From the NCBI RefSeq assembly GCF_023017165.1, contig NZ_JALKBW010000001.1, forward strand, positions 372,001 through 436,000: DNA of 64,000 nucleotides. The letters are read 5' to 3'. The notes beneath the pieces are model-generated. The model ran no database searches. It saw nothing but the letters and a program-made list of their open reading frames with translations, and had not been told where the DNA came from. The position numbers were made by a program, and so were the translations under genes. Of this stretch, positions 8,364 through 19,469 are shown piece after piece (the first letter of the stretch is position 1; every line of letters begins with the position of its first letter). The DNA comes from Gordonia alkaliphila. Its GTDB lineage: Bacteria > Actinomycetota > Actinomycetes > Mycobacteriales > Mycobacteriaceae.

Positions 8364-9104
8364 TCAGTTCGACGGGCCGCCGGTGATCAGTTTCGCGATC
8401 CAGGCGTCGCCATCCATGATGCCCTCGACCGCTTCGCCGGCCACCAGCACGGTCGGCGTCGCGACCTTGCCCTCGTTGGAGTTGGCGAGCTGCGTGCGCG
8501 AGGCGTCGGCCATCTTCTTGGCGGCGTCGACCTGCGCGCCGTCGGCGATGCACTTCTGGGTGGCTTCGGAGGCTCCGGCCTGCGCCGCCATCACGGCGAT
8601 CGCCGCGTTGTCCGGATCGCTGTCGCCGCCGGCCTTGGCGAACAGTTCGGCGTGCAGGCGGTTGAAGACCTGCACCGAGTCACCGCCGCGCGCCAGGCAC
8701 AGGATGGCACCGGCGCCGCGCGAGGAGTAGTCGCCCGACGGCGACTTCTCGTCCATGAAGGTCAGCAGGTGGTAGCGCACGCGCAGTTGTCCGGCCTGCA
8801 CGGCGGCGGCCAGCGCCGTGCCGGACTGACCCTCGAACTGCTTGCAGGCGGGGCAGGTGAAGTCTTCGAAGACGTCGACGGTGACCTTCGCATCCTGGGG
8901 ACCGACGATGAAGGCGGCGTTCTCGGCGAGCACCTTGTCGTCGACGGGCGGGTACGACCGGGTGTTGCTCCACACGAAGCCGCCGATGATCAGCGCGGCC
9001 ACCGCGACGGCCACTCCGATCATGATGTACGTCGACCGACTGGAGGTGGCCCGCGGCTGATAGTCGGCGATTTCCTTCGGCGCACCCGGCGTCTTCTTGC
9101 TCAC
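8364..9104 (-). CDS. Membrane-anchored DsbA-like thiol-disulfide oxidoreductase
   Basis: The 246-residue protein has a short cytoplasmic head, one membrane segment (IMIGVAVAVAALIIGGFVW, ~residues 26-44) and an extracytoplasmic thioredoxin fold with the redox motif CPAC (FTCPACKQFE). A cis-proline candidate lies in KVATPTVLVAG near the C-terminus. This matches DsbA-type proteins of mycobacteria (for example Rv2969c) that introduce disulfides into exported proteins. The GTG at 9104 (VSKKTPG) is preferred over an in-frame ATG at 9260, which would overlap the divergent aldehyde dehydrogenase gene. Its codons and position suggest native chromosome right after the tRNA. Confidence 0.85.
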   Translation of the reverse strand: MSKKTPGAPKEIADYQPRATSSRSTYIMIGVAVAVAALIIGGFVWSNTRSYPPVDDKVLAENAAFIVGPQDAKVTVDVFEDFTCPACKQFEGQSGTALAAAVQAGQLRVRYHLLTFMDEKSPSGDYSSRGAGAILCLARGGDSVQVFNRLHAELFAKAGGDSDPDNAAIAVMAAQAGASEATQKCIADGAQVDAAKKMADASRTQLANSNEGKVATPTVLVAGEAVEGIMDGDAWIAKLITGGPSN

Positions 9105-9258
9105 GGACTCGACTCTAGTCGGTCTTTTCTGGACCGGATCCGACGACGATGCCTGACTCGCCCCCGATGTCAGGGCCAGGTCATAGAGTGCAAGGTGAAG
9201 GGGGACGCACGCCGACCCGGCCGCTGCGGCCCCGTGCGCCGAGCCGAAGGATCGTTCC

Positions 9259-10728
9259 ATGACCGACCGCCGAGCCCTCCTCGATCACGTTCCGACCGGC
9301 ATCTGGCTGTCGAACACGTCCGTGCCGGCGGCCTCTGGCAAGACCTTCCCGGTGATCGATCCGGCCACCGGCGACGTGCTGGTGGAGGTGGCCGACGGCG
9401 GTGTCGAAGACGCGATGGCGGCCGTCGCCGAGGCCGCCGAGGCCGGCCCGAAGTGGGCGGCCACCCCGCCCCGCGAACGCGCCGAGATTCTGCGTGCCGC
9501 CTTCGAGGAAGTGCAGCGACGGTCCGCCGACTTCGCCCTGCTGATGACACTGGAGATGGGCAAGATTCTGCCCGAGAGCGTCGGCGAGGTGAACTACGGC
9601 GCCGAGTTCCTCCGCTGGTTCAGCGAGGAGGCCGTGCGCATCGGCGGCCGCACCACCACGGCCCCGGCCGGCAACGGCGACATCCTGGTGATCAAGCAGC
9701 CGATCGGGCCGTCGTACGCGATCACGCCGTGGAACTTCCCGCTCGCAATGGGCACCCGAAAGATCGGCCCGGCGCTGGCCGCCGGCTGCCCCATGATCGT
9801 CAAGCCCGCCGAAGACACCCCGCTCACCATGCTGCTGCTCGCGAAGGTCTTCGCCGACGTCGGTCTGCCGCCCGGCGTGCTGACGGTGGTCCCCACCGGC
9901 ACCGGTTCGGCCGCGCAGTCGGCGGCGGTGATGGCCGATCGCCGCGTCCGCAAGGTCTCGTTCACCGGGTCCACCGGCGTCGGCAGTCTCCTGATCAAGC
10001 AGTCCGCTGACCAGGTCCTGAGCACGTCTATGGAGCTCGGGGGCAACGCACCGTTCATCGTGTTCGACGACGCCGACCTGGGCAAGGCGATCGAGGGCGC
10101 GATGGCCGCCAAGATACGCAACGGCGGCGAGGCCTGCACCGCGGCCAACCGCTTCTTGGTGCAGAACGGGATCCGCCCGGCCTTCACCGCGGCCCTCACC
10201 GAGCGGCTGTCCACGATGACGGTGGGCCCCGGGTACGACGACACCAGCGAGCTCGGCCCGCTGATCAACGCGAAGCAGCTCGATCGGGTCGCCGCACTGG
10301 TCGACGAGGCGGTCGAGGCCGGCGCCACTGTGCAGACCGGGGGCACCCGGCTCGACGGCCCCGGCTTCTTCTACCCGCCGACGCTGCTGACCGACGTCCC
10401 GGACCACTGCCGGATCCGCGACGAGGAGATCTTCGGTCCGGTGGTGGTGATCGTCGGCTTCGACACCGAGGACGAGGCCGTCGCGGCCGCCAACGACACC
10501 GACTACGGCTTGGCGTCCTACTTCTATACCAACGACCTCAACCGGACCAAGCGGGTCGCGGCCCGCCTGGAGTACGGGATGGTCGGCGTGAACCGCGGCG
10601 TGATCTCCGATCCGGCCGCGCCGTTCGGCGGCGTCAAACACTCCGGTCTGGGCGTGGAGGGCGGCGTCACCGGCATCGAGGAGTACCTCGACACCAAGTA
10701 CATCGCGCTGACCCCGGACGACGCCTGA
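9259..10728 (+). CDS. NAD(P)-dependent aldehyde dehydrogenase, succinate-semialdehyde dehydrogenase-like
   Basis: This 489-residue protein has the usual family length and oxidises an aldehyde to a carboxylate. Visible motifs are TPWNFP (cofactor-site loop), FTGSTGVG, the general-base glutamate in MELGGNAP (E259) and the catalytic cysteine in GGEACTAANR (C293). The sequence resembles GabD-type succinate-semialdehyde dehydrogenases. Because the third gene downstream encodes a benzoylformate-decarboxylase-like enzyme, which would produce an aldehyde, an aromatic aldehyde such as benzaldehyde is a reasonable alternative substrate. GAAGGA lies 7 bases before the ATG. It is followed at 76 bp by the glutamate-synthase-like gene on the same strand. 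Confidence 0.88.
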   Translation: MTDRRALLDHVPTGIWLSNTSVPAASGKTFPVIDPATGDVLVEVADGGVEDAMAAVAEAAEAGPKWAATPPRERAEILRAAFEEVQRRSADFALLMTLEMGKILPESVGEVNYGAEFLRWFSEEAVRIGGRTTTAPAGNGDILVIKQPIGPSYAITPWNFPLAMGTRKIGPALAAGCPMIVKPAEDTPLTMLLLAKVFADVGLPPGVLTVVPTGTGSAAQSAAVMADRRVRKVSFTGSTGVGSLLIKQSADQVLSTSMELGGNAPFIVFDDADLGKAIEGAMAAKIRNGGEACTAANRFLVQNGIRPAFTAALTERLSTMTVGPGYDDTSELGPLINAKQLDRVAALVDEAVEAGATVQTGGTRLDGPGFFYPPTLLTDVPDHCRIRDEEIFGPVVVIVGFDTEDEAVAAANDTDYGLASYFYTNDLNRTKRVAARLEYGMVGVNRGVISDPAAPFGGVKHSGLGVEGGVTGIEEYLDTKYIALTPDDA

Positions 10729-10804
10729 GTCCTCGGCTCCGCACCGCACATTCACCGGGCACGGCGAACCCCGTCGCGGCCGCACATGGAAGGGGAGAAG
10801 TTCA

Positions 10805-12469
10805 GTGGCTCGATGGTTAAGCGTGCTGGCGTTCTGGGTTCTGGGCGGGGCGTCGTTCGCCCTGGTATTCCTGGTGTCGCCGTGGTGGCTGTTTCTCACC
10901 GTGTCACTGCTGCTCATCGCGCTGGTCGGCAGCTTCGACCTGGTGCAGAAGCGGCACAGCATCCTCCGGAACTTCCCGGTGCTCGGGCACTTCCGCTTCC
11001 TCCTCGAGTTCATCCGACCGGAGATCCAGCAGTACTTCATCGAACGCGACTTCGACGGCCGCCCCTTCGATCGGACCAACCGCACCGCGATCTACGAGCG
11101 CGCGAAGAACGTGAAGGATGTCGACCCGTTCGGCACCGAACGCGATCTGTACCGGCCCGACTACGAGTTCGTGCGGCACTCCATCGCCGCGCACCCCGCG
11201 CCGGACACCGTTCCGCGCGTGCGCGTGGGCGGACCGGACTGCACCCAGCCGTACGACATGGCGCTGTTCAACGTCTCCGCGATGAGCTTCGGCGCGCTGT
11301 CGGCCAACGCGATCCGCGCCCTCAACGGCGGCGCGGCCAAGGGCGGCTTCATCCACGACACCGGCGAGGGCGGTCTGAGCCGCCACCACCTGGAGCCGGG
11401 CGGCGACCTCATCTGGGAGATCGGCACCGGCTACTTCGGCTGCCGCACCGCCGACGGCCGATTCGACGCCGACCTCTTCGCGCACAAGGTGCAGGCGCCG
11501 TCGATCAAGTGCGTCTCCATCAAACTCTCGCAGGGCGCCAAGCCCGGTCTGGGCGGCGTGATGCCGGGCGCCAAGGTGACCCAGGAGATCGCCGACATGC
11601 GCGGCGTGCCGGCGGGCCAGACGGTGGTGTCCCCGCCGTCGCACAACCGGTTCCACACGCCGGAAGGCCTGTGCGACTTCCTCGCCCAGCTGCGCGCCCT
11701 CAGTGGCGGCAAGCCCGTCGGCTTCAAGCTGTGCGTCGGCTCCCGCAGCGAGTTCCTCGGCATCTGCAAGGCCATGCTGACCACCGGGATCGTCCCGGAC
11801 TTCATCATCGTCGACGGCGCCGAAGGCGGCACCGGTGCGGCACCGGTCGAGTTCGAGGACCACGTCGGAATGCCGCTCACCGAGGGCCTGATGACCGTGC
11901 ACAACGCCCTCGTCGGCGTCGGGCTGCGCGATCGGATTCGGATCGGCGCCTCCGGCAAGATCACCGACGGCTTCGACATCGTCAAGCGTGTCATTCAGGG
12001 CGCCGACTTCACCCTCGCCGCCCGCGCCATGATGATGGCCGTCGGCTGCATTCAGGCACAGCAATGCCACACCAACAAGTGCCCCGTCGGCGTCGCGACT
12101 CAAGACCCCAGACGGGCGCGGGCGCTCGATGTGGCCGACAAGACCGAACGCGTCTACAACCTGCAGCGCCACGTGGTCTCCAACGCCAAACAGTTCGTGG
12201 CCTCGATGGGTCTGCAGAGCTTCGCCGATCTGCACCCGACCATGCTGATGCGGACCGTCGGCCCCAACCAGTCAAAGTCGTACGCCGAAATCTACGAATG
12301 GCTGCGCCCCGGCGAGTTGCTGAGCAGCCCGCCTGCGTCATGGGTCGACGACTGGAACGCCGCCCGCGCGGACTCGTTCGTGCTCACCGCCGGTTCGGTG
12401 ACCGACGTCGCCGCCCGGGCCGCGACCCACCCGCACATGACGTCGACGTCGAACCCGCTCGCCGTCTGA
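10805..12469 (+). CDS. FMN-binding glutamate synthase-family protein, membrane-anchored
   Basis: The 554-residue protein begins with one or two hydrophobic segments (~residues 5-42, VLAFWVLGGASFALVFLV and LFLTVSLLLIALVG). The FMN-binding alpha/beta barrel of the GltB central domain follows: GGLSRHHLEPGGDL, SIKLSQGAKPGLGG, VDGAEGGTGAAP and IGASGKI. A 3Fe-4S cluster motif C-x5-C-x4-C is present (C415, C421, C426, followed by PVGVAT). It lacks the glutaminase and C-terminal domains of true glutamate synthase, so it is a stand-alone synthase-like protein whose substrate is unknown. GTG 10805 has AGGGGAG upstream. Its neighbours on both sides act on aldehydes and 2-oxo acids. Confidence 0.85.
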   Translation: MARWLSVLAFWVLGGASFALVFLVSPWWLFLTVSLLLIALVGSFDLVQKRHSILRNFPVLGHFRFLLEFIRPEIQQYFIERDFDGRPFDRTNRTAIYERAKNVKDVDPFGTERDLYRPDYEFVRHSIAAHPAPDTVPRVRVGGPDCTQPYDMALFNVSAMSFGALSANAIRALNGGAAKGGFIHDTGEGGLSRHHLEPGGDLIWEIGTGYFGCRTADGRFDADLFAHKVQAPSIKCVSIKLSQGAKPGLGGVMPGAKVTQEIADMRGVPAGQTVVSPPSHNRFHTPEGLCDFLAQLRALSGGKPVGFKLCVGSRSEFLGICKAMLTTGIVPDFIIVDGAEGGTGAAPVEFEDHVGMPLTEGLMTVHNALVGVGLRDRIRIGASGKITDGFDIVKRVIQGADFTLAARAMMMAVGCIQAQQCHTNKCPVGVATQDPRRARALDVADKTERVYNLQRHVVSNAKQFVASMGLQSFADLHPTMLMRTVGPNQSKSYAEIYEWLRPGELLSSPPASWVDDWNAARADSFVLTAGSVTDVAARAATHPHMTSTSNPLAV

Positions 12470-12515
12470 TCACGGGCGCCTCAGAGAACTCACCGAGAAG
12501 AACAGGACGATTCGC

Positions 12516-14147
12516 ATGACGACGGTCCGCGAGGCCACCTTCACCCTCCTGCGCGAGCTGGGCCTGACCACCGTGTTCGGCAACCCCGGCTCCACCGAAG
12601 AGACCTTCCTCCAGAACTTCCCGGACGACTTCCGATACATCCTCGGCCTGCACGAAGGGTCGGTGGTGGCCGCCGCCGACGGCTACGCCCAGGCCACCCG
12701 CGCACCCGCGCTGGTGAACGTCCACACCGCGGCCGGCGCGGCCAACGCGCTGGGCGCGGTACTGACCGCGGCCTCCAACCGCACCCCGCTGATCATCACC
12801 GCCGGTCAGCAGACGCGCGACATGCTGCTGCTGGACCCGTGGCTGGCCAATCCCGATCCGCAGAACATCCTGGCGCCCTACGTGAAGTGGGCGTACCAAC
12901 CGGTGCGCCCGGAGGACGTTCCCGCCGCGTTCATGCGGGCCTGGGCCGTCGCCCTGCAACCGCCCGCCGGTCCGGTGTTCCTCTCGATCCCGCTCGACGA
13001 CTGGGAGGCGGAGTGCCCCATCCCATTGGCCGTGCGGTCGGTCGCGAGCCGGGTGGCCGCCGATCCCGCCCGCCTCGCCGAGTTCGCCCGGGTCTTCGCC
13101 GAAGCGGCCAATCCGGTCGTCGTGCTCGGGTCCGATGTGGCCCGCGGCGACGGCTGGCGGCAGGCGGTGGCCTTCGCCGAGCACACCGGTGTCAAGGTGT
13201 GGGCGGCCCCGAGCAGCGAACGTCCCCCGTTCCCGGAGGACCACCCGCTGTACGCCGGCGGGCTGCCCTTCGCGCAGGGTCCGCTCGCGGAGCGTCTGGC
13301 CGGGCACGACGTGGTCCTGGTGATCGGTGCCCCGGTGTTCCGCTACTACCCGTGGATCGCCGGTGACTATCTGCCCGACGGCGCCCGGCTGCTGCACATC
13401 ACGTCCGATCCGGCCGAGTCCGGCCGCGCGCCCGTCGGCGACAGTCTGATCGGCGACGCCGTGCTGGCACTCGAAAGTCTCGCCCGTCTGCTGCCGGCCG
13501 GTTCCACGCAGGCCGCGGTCCAGCGGCAGGAACACGGCATGGCGCCCCACGCCCCGGCCGAGGCGTCGATCACCGCGCCCGAGGACGACGAACAGCTCAC
13601 CGCCCGCCAGTTATTCCGGGTGCTGCGCGCCGCGTGCCCGCCGGAGACCGTCCTGGTGGAGGAGAGCCCGTCAAACCTGGCCGACCTGCACGCCGAATGG
13701 CCGATCACCCAGGCCGACTCATTCTACACCTTCGCCAGCGGTGCGCTGGGCTGGGATCTGCCCGCGGCGGTCGGCATCACGCTGGCCGAACGGGACAGCG
13801 AACGACGACGCCCGGTGCTCGCGGTGATCGGCGACGGCTCCATGCAGTACTCGGTGCAGTCGCTGTACACGGCCGTCCAGCAGGAGCTTCCGCTGGTCAC
13901 GGTGGTCCCCACCAACCGCGAGTACGCGATCCTGAAGGCCTTCGGCGTGTTGGAGAACAGCCCGAACGTGCCGGGTCTGGACATCCCCGGCATCGCGCCG
14001 GCGGTGCTGGCGCAGGGATACGGCGCCACCGGCGTCGTGGCGTCGACACCGGCGCAGATCCGGGCCGCGCTGGCCGAGGCCTGGGATCGGCCCGGACCCA
14101 CGGTGATCGAGGTACCGATCGACCCGACCGTCCCCAGCCTGACCTGA
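12516..14147 (+). CDS. mdlC: Benzoylformate decarboxylase-like thiamine diphosphate enzyme
   Basis: The 543-residue protein has the three-domain ThDP layout: N-terminal PYR domain with the catalytic glutamate E47, a central domain, and a C-terminal PP domain with GDGSMQYSVQSLYTA followed by NREYAIL. By recalled alignment to the Pseudomonas putida enzyme, S26 (in NPGST) and H70 (in NVHTAAG) are at identical positions. The second active-site histidine (H281) is replaced by tyrosine (Y278 in VFRYYPW). The reaction expected is decarboxylation of an aryl 2-oxo acid to an aldehyde, which the dehydrogenase two genes upstream could oxidise. The tyrosine leaves the substrate uncertain. AGGACGA precedes the ATG. 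Confidence 0.8.
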   Translation: MTTVREATFTLLRELGLTTVFGNPGSTEETFLQNFPDDFRYILGLHEGSVVAAADGYAQATRAPALVNVHTAAGAANALGAVLTAASNRTPLIITAGQQTRDMLLLDPWLANPDPQNILAPYVKWAYQPVRPEDVPAAFMRAWAVALQPPAGPVFLSIPLDDWEAECPIPLAVRSVASRVAADPARLAEFARVFAEAANPVVVLGSDVARGDGWRQAVAFAEHTGVKVWAAPSSERPPFPEDHPLYAGGLPFAQGPLAERLAGHDVVLVIGAPVFRYYPWIAGDYLPDGARLLHITSDPAESGRAPVGDSLIGDAVLALESLARLLPAGSTQAAVQRQEHGMAPHAPAEASITAPEDDEQLTARQLFRVLRAACPPETVLVEESPSNLADLHAEWPITQADSFYTFASGALGWDLPAAVGITLAERDSERRRPVLAVIGDGSMQYSVQSLYTAVQQELPLVTVVPTNREYAILKAFGVLENSPNVPGLDIPGIAPAVLAQGYGATGVVASTPAQIRAALAEAWDRPGPTVIEVPIDPTVPSLT

Positions 14148-14178
14148 CGCCCCAGCCTGTCCTGACCCCCGACCGGCG

Positions 14179-14204
14179 GGAGGCACGCCCGAGTGCGCCT
14201 CCCA
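14179..14204. terminator. Bidirectional terminator between convergent genes
   Basis: GGGAGGC (14179-14185) pairs with GCCTCCC (14198-14204) around a 12-base loop, in the 67-bp gap between the convergent mdlC-like gene and pgm. Confidence 0.5.
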
Positions 14205-14214
14205 TCGGCGGGCG

Positions 14215-15858
<1,644 letters not shown>

Positions 15859-15901
15859 GGCCCCGATTCTGCCACCGGAGGTCCGCACTAGTCTGGCGGT
15901 C

Positions 15902-16489
15902 ATGCGTTCACCCCGCCTCGCGGTGCTGGTGCTGCCCGGCGGCACCGACTTCAGCTACCGGCCGTTCTCCCGCACCCAGGGTTCCGCGGTGCGGATGTAC
16001 CCGTTCAGTCTGTCCATCCAGGCACGCTTCGGCAGCGCCGTCCGCGTGCAGCAGGCCACCTACCGGGTGTACGGCTGGAACGGCGGGCAGGCCAGCCCGA
16101 TGCCGCATGCCCGCTTCGCACTCGACCGCATGAAGGCCGCCTATCCGGACACCCCGGTCGCGCTGATCGGTCATTCCATGGGCGGGCGGATCGTCGCGCA
16201 TCTCGGTGCCGACGAGACGGTGTCCGACATCCTCGCGCTGGCCCCGTGGTGGCAGTTCGCCGACTGGCGGTACATCCACGACGACGCCCGCGTGCTGGCC
16301 ATCCACGGCGAGGCCGACACCGTGACCCGGCACCAGCGCACGCAGAAGGGCATCGCCGAACTCACCGCCCGCGGCGTGAACGCCGAATACCTTCCGGTGC
16401 CGGGCGGCCGCCACGCCATGCTCGACCACCTCGGCCTCTGGCACGGCCGCACCCTCGACTTCGTCGACGCGGCGCTCCGCAGAACCTGA
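15902..16489 (+). CDS. Alpha/beta hydrolase
   Basis: The 195-residue protein has a nucleophile elbow GHSMGG (S92), a PGG oxyanion-type turn early ([13 protein letters not shown]), a probable acid in IHGEADTV and a catalytic histidine in GGRHAML, making a complete Ser-Asp-His triad. The substrate is unknown. The start is supported by TAGTCT at 15889-15894, a -10 box 7 bases before the ATG, indicating a leaderless transcript. It is divergent from pgm with a 43-bp gap, and the ABC transporter genes follow on the same strand. Confidence 0.8.
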   Translation: MRSPRLAVLVLPGGTDFSYRPFSRTQGSAVRMYPFSLSIQARFGSAVRVQQATYRVYGWNGGQASPMPHARFALDRMKAAYPDTPVALIGHSMGGRIVAHLGADETVSDILALAPWWQFADWRYIHDDARVLAIHGEADTVTRHQRTQKGIAELTARGVNAEYLPVPGGRHAMLDHLGLWHGRTLDFVDAALRRT

Positions 16490-16513
16490 CCCGCTGCCCC
16501 TACGATGGGCCGC

Positions 16514-17350
16514 ATGCCCCTCGTCGCCACCGGCTTGTCCCGATCGTTCGGCAAACACCCGGCGGTCCTGGACGCCTCCGTGACCCTGACACCCGGCACC
16601 ATCACCGGCCTGGTCGGCCCCAACGGCGCGGGCAAGACGACGCTGCTGTTGCTCCTGGCCGGCCTCCTGAAGGCCGACACCGGCGAGCTGCTGCTCGACG
16701 GCGCGCCCGCCGACTCCCCCGCCCTGCGCGCCGCGGTCGGCTGGATGCCCGACGCCTTCGGCACCTGGGACTCGCTGACCCCGCACGAGATCCTGGTGAC
16801 CTTCGCCCGCCTGTACTCGATCACCCCGCGCGCGGCCGCCGACCGCGCCGACCAGCTCCTCGCCGAAGTCCACCTGAGCAAACACGCCCACCGACCGGCC
16901 AGCGAGCTGTCCCGCGGCCAACGCCAACGCCTCGGCCTGGCACGCGCACTGGTCAACCGGCCGCGGGTGCTGCTGCTCGACGAACCGGCGTCCGGCATGG
17001 ATCCGCGTTCCCGGGTGGAACTGCGCGACCAGCTGCGGGCCGCCGCCGACGCCGGCGCCGCGGTCCTGGTGTCCTCACACATCCTCACCGAACTCGAGGA
17101 GATGGTCGACCGCGTGGTGCTGATGGTCGGCGGCCGCACCCGCCCGGCCGAGCTCGGCAGACCGGGCTGGCGGATCCGACTCGTCGGGCAGTCCGAGTCG
17201 GCCGCCCGGATCGTCGCCTTCGACGACGACGAGGCCGCCGCCGCGCACCTGAGCGCACTCGTCGCCGACGGGGCGCAGGTCGCCGAATTCAGCCGGACGT
17301 CGTCGAATCTGGAACAGGCCTACCTCGACCTGCATGCGGATCGGACCTGA
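16514..17350 (+). CDS. ABC transporter ATP-binding protein
   Basis: This 278-residue ATPase has Walker A GPNGAGKTT, signature motif ELSRGQRQRLGLARAL, Walker B LLLDEPASGMDP and the H-loop SSHILTE. Together with the ABC-2 type permease that starts 2 bases after its stop codon it should form an exporter; the substrate cannot be read from the sequence. TACGAT at 16501-16506 lies 7 bases before the ATG at 16514, which suggests a leaderless start there rather than the in-frame ATG at 16505, which overlaps that -10 box. Confidence 0.88.
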   Translation: MPLVATGLSRSFGKHPAVLDASVTLTPGTITGLVGPNGAGKTTLLLLLAGLLKADTGELLLDGAPADSPALRAAVGWMPDAFGTWDSLTPHEILVTFARLYSITPRAAADRADQLLAEVHLSKHAHRPASELSRGQRQRLGLARALVNRPRVLLLDEPASGMDPRSRVELRDQLRAAADAGAAVLVSSHILTELEEMVDRVVLMVGGRTRPAELGRPGWRIRLVGQSESAARIVAFDDDEAAAAHLSALVADGAQVAEFSRTSSNLEQAYLDLHADRT

Positions 17351-17351
17351 C

Positions 17352-18410
17352 ATGAACCTCTCTACTGTCGCCGTCATCACGAAACTCGAAGTGCGCCAAC
17401 GCATTCGGTCCACCCGGTGGAAGTGGACCGCCCTGGCGTTGTTCGGCCTGCTGTCCGCCATCGTCTTCGGGTCGCTGTACGTGACCACGCTCGGAAGCGA
17501 CGACTACCACGACTGGGCACGCGAGCTGCTGACCATCGCCCTGGGCACCGTGCTGTTCGTCGGCATGGTCGGCGCACCGGCGATCAGCGCGGCCGCGATC
17601 AACGGCGACCGCCGGGACGGCACCCTCGCCCTGGTACAGGTGACCCCGATCAGCGCGGCCGAACTCGCCCTCGGGAAGTGGCTCGGCGCGTGGCTGGCCT
17701 CGCTGACCTTCCTCGCGATCGCCTCCCCGTACCTGATTTGGGGCATCGCCGAAGCCGCCAGCTCCGTGCTCTTCTCGGTGATCGCCGTCGTCGTGGTCGC
17801 CGTCCTGCTCGGCTGCTACTGCGCCATCGGCCTCGGCTTCTCCGCGCTGTCGAACCGGCCGACTGCGTCGACCATGCTCACCCTGTCGACGGTCCTGTTC
17901 CTCCTGCTCGGCCTGCCCGCGATCTACGGCCTGGCATTGCCCTCGGTGGAACGCACCCACACGGTGCTGCGCCCCCAGCACGGATGGGACCCGGCGCGCG
18001 CCGCGGCCGATCCGGAATACGCTGGCGAACCCTGCGTCGCCCAGCCGAAGAAGGTCACGTTCCACCACACCGAGGACGTCTGGTGGCTGCTGGCCCCCAA
18101 CCCGGTTCTCATCGTCGCCGACACCCTCGCCGCCGGGACCGCGCGGACGAACGACTGGGCGATAAGCGTCCCGCGCTCCACCGCGAACACCCTGTCGTCG
18201 GCCCGGTCGGGCCCGTACATCACCGACCTCTCGTGCGACAGCGAGCGGTGGTGGGAAGACGAAAATCGGTATGCCGAAAGCGATCTCGGCCGCAGTTGGT
18301 ACCTGGGCGTCGCCGTCACCGTCGTGCTCGGTCTGGTCGGTTTCGCCGTGGCGGTCCGGCGGCTGCGGGTACCCGCGGGCAAGCTCGCCAAGGGCGTGCG
18401 CGTGGCGTGA
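17352..18410 (+). CDS. ABC-2 type transporter permease
   Basis: The 352-residue protein has a hydrophobic core. One segment lies near residues 26-46, followed by several between ~70 and 195 (for example FVGMVGAPAISAAAI, VLFSVIAVVVVAVLLGCYCAIG and FLLLGLPAIYGLAL). A large soluble loop follows (~200-310, two Cys) and then a last helix (WYLGVAVTVVLGLVGFAVAV) before a short basic tail. It starts 2 bases after the ATPase stop, so the two are translationally coupled. INGDRRDGTLALVQ is the typical ABC-2 motif seen in membrane exporters. A 100-bp gap separates it from the next gene. Confidence 0.85.
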   Translation: MNLSTVAVITKLEVRQRIRSTRWKWTALALFGLLSAIVFGSLYVTTLGSDDYHDWARELLTIALGTVLFVGMVGAPAISAAAINGDRRDGTLALVQVTPISAAELALGKWLGAWLASLTFLAIASPYLIWGIAEAASSVLFSVIAVVVVAVLLGCYCAIGLGFSALSNRPTASTMLTLSTVLFLLLGLPAIYGLALPSVERTHTVLRPQHGWDPARAAADPEYAGEPCVAQPKKVTFHHTEDVWWLLAPNPVLIVADTLAAGTARTNDWAISVPRSTANTLSSARSGPYITDLSCDSERWWEDENRYAESDLGRSWYLGVAVTVVLGLVGFAVAVRRLRVPAGKLAKGVRVA

Positions 18411-18501
18411 GCGAGCAATCCGCGACGACCGGGCCCGGCTATTGCGACACGAACCGGACGGTTCTCAGCCGGGAATCGGATTGCCGCGTACCGTTTTCCC
18501 C

Positions 18502-19359
18502 ATGGCAGATATCAAGAAGGTCCTGGTCATCGGAACCGGTGTTCTCGGTTCCCAAATCGCCTATCAGACAGCGTATTCCGGCTTCGACGTCGCCGTGTAC
18601 GACATCAGCGACGAGATCGTCGGCACTGCGCGCGACACCACGTTCCCGGGCCTCGCGAAGACCTATCTGAACGAGGTCAAGGATGCGACCCAGGAGAAGG
18701 TCGACGCCGCCCTCGCCCGCCTCACCTACCACTCGGACATGGCGTCGGCCGCCACCGACGTCGACATCGCGATCGAGGCCGCCCCTGAGCGCCTGTCGAT
18801 CAAGGAAGGCATCTTCGCCGACCTCAACAAGGTCGCGCCCGAGCGCACCATCTTCTGCACCAACTCCTCCACCCTGCTGCCGAGCGACATCGCGCCGTCC
18901 ACCGGCCGTCCGGACCGCTTCCTCGCGATGCACTTCGCGAACCGCGTGTGGCAGTTCAACACCGCCGAGATCATGGGCACGCCGCAGACCGACACGGCGG
19001 TCTTCGACCGGGTCGTCGAGTTCGGCACGGAGATCGGCATGGTGCCGATCCCGATGCACAAGGAGAAGGCCGGCTACGTCCTCAACTCGCTCCTCGTGCC
19101 GTTCCTGGCCGCCGCGGCCGAACTCGCGGCCGGCGACTACGCCGACCCGAAGGCCGTGGACGACGTCTGGCGCATCGCGACCGGCGCTCCGCTCGGCCCG
19201 TTCCAGATCTACGACATCGTCGGCCTGAACACGCCGTACAACATCATGATCAACGGCGACGCCGAGCAGCAGAAGCTGGGCGCGTGGCTCAAGGAGAACT
19301 ACATCGACAAGGGCCGCCTGGGCATGGCCAGCGGTCACGGTTTCTACGACTACGTCTGA
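18502..19359 (+). CDS. 3-hydroxyacyl-CoA dehydrogenase
   Basis: The 285-residue enzyme has the single-copy layout of 3-hydroxybutyryl-CoA dehydrogenases (FadB2 type). The NAD-binding Rossmann motif VIGTGVLGSQIA starts at residue 8, followed by the conserved glutamate in EAAPE, catalytic serine-region TNSSTLLPS, histidine in MHFANRVW, and an asparagine in GYVLNSLLVPF. The usual HFFNP becomes HFANR here, so substrate range may differ from classical FadB2. The start ATG fits the family N-terminus. It stands alone with its own upstream region, followed by oleate hydratase on the same strand. Confidence 0.87.
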   Translation: MADIKKVLVIGTGVLGSQIAYQTAYSGFDVAVYDISDEIVGTARDTTFPGLAKTYLNEVKDATQEKVDAALARLTYHSDMASAATDVDIAIEAAPERLSIKEGIFADLNKVAPERTIFCTNSSTLLPSDIAPSTGRPDRFLAMHFANRVWQFNTAEIMGTPQTDTAVFDRVVEFGTEIGMVPIPMHKEKAGYVLNSLLVPFLAAAAELAAGDYADPKAVDDVWRIATGAPLGPFQIYDIVGLNTPYNIMINGDAEQQKLGAWLKENYIDKGRLGMASGHGFYDYV

Positions 19360-19469
19360 CCGACGGAATCGATCAGCAACAACTCCCACGACTTCGGCGG
19401 GTGTCCGCTCGGCGATCACCCGCCGAAGTCGGCTTCAGCACACCCTTTTCACCCACGAATGGAGCACAC

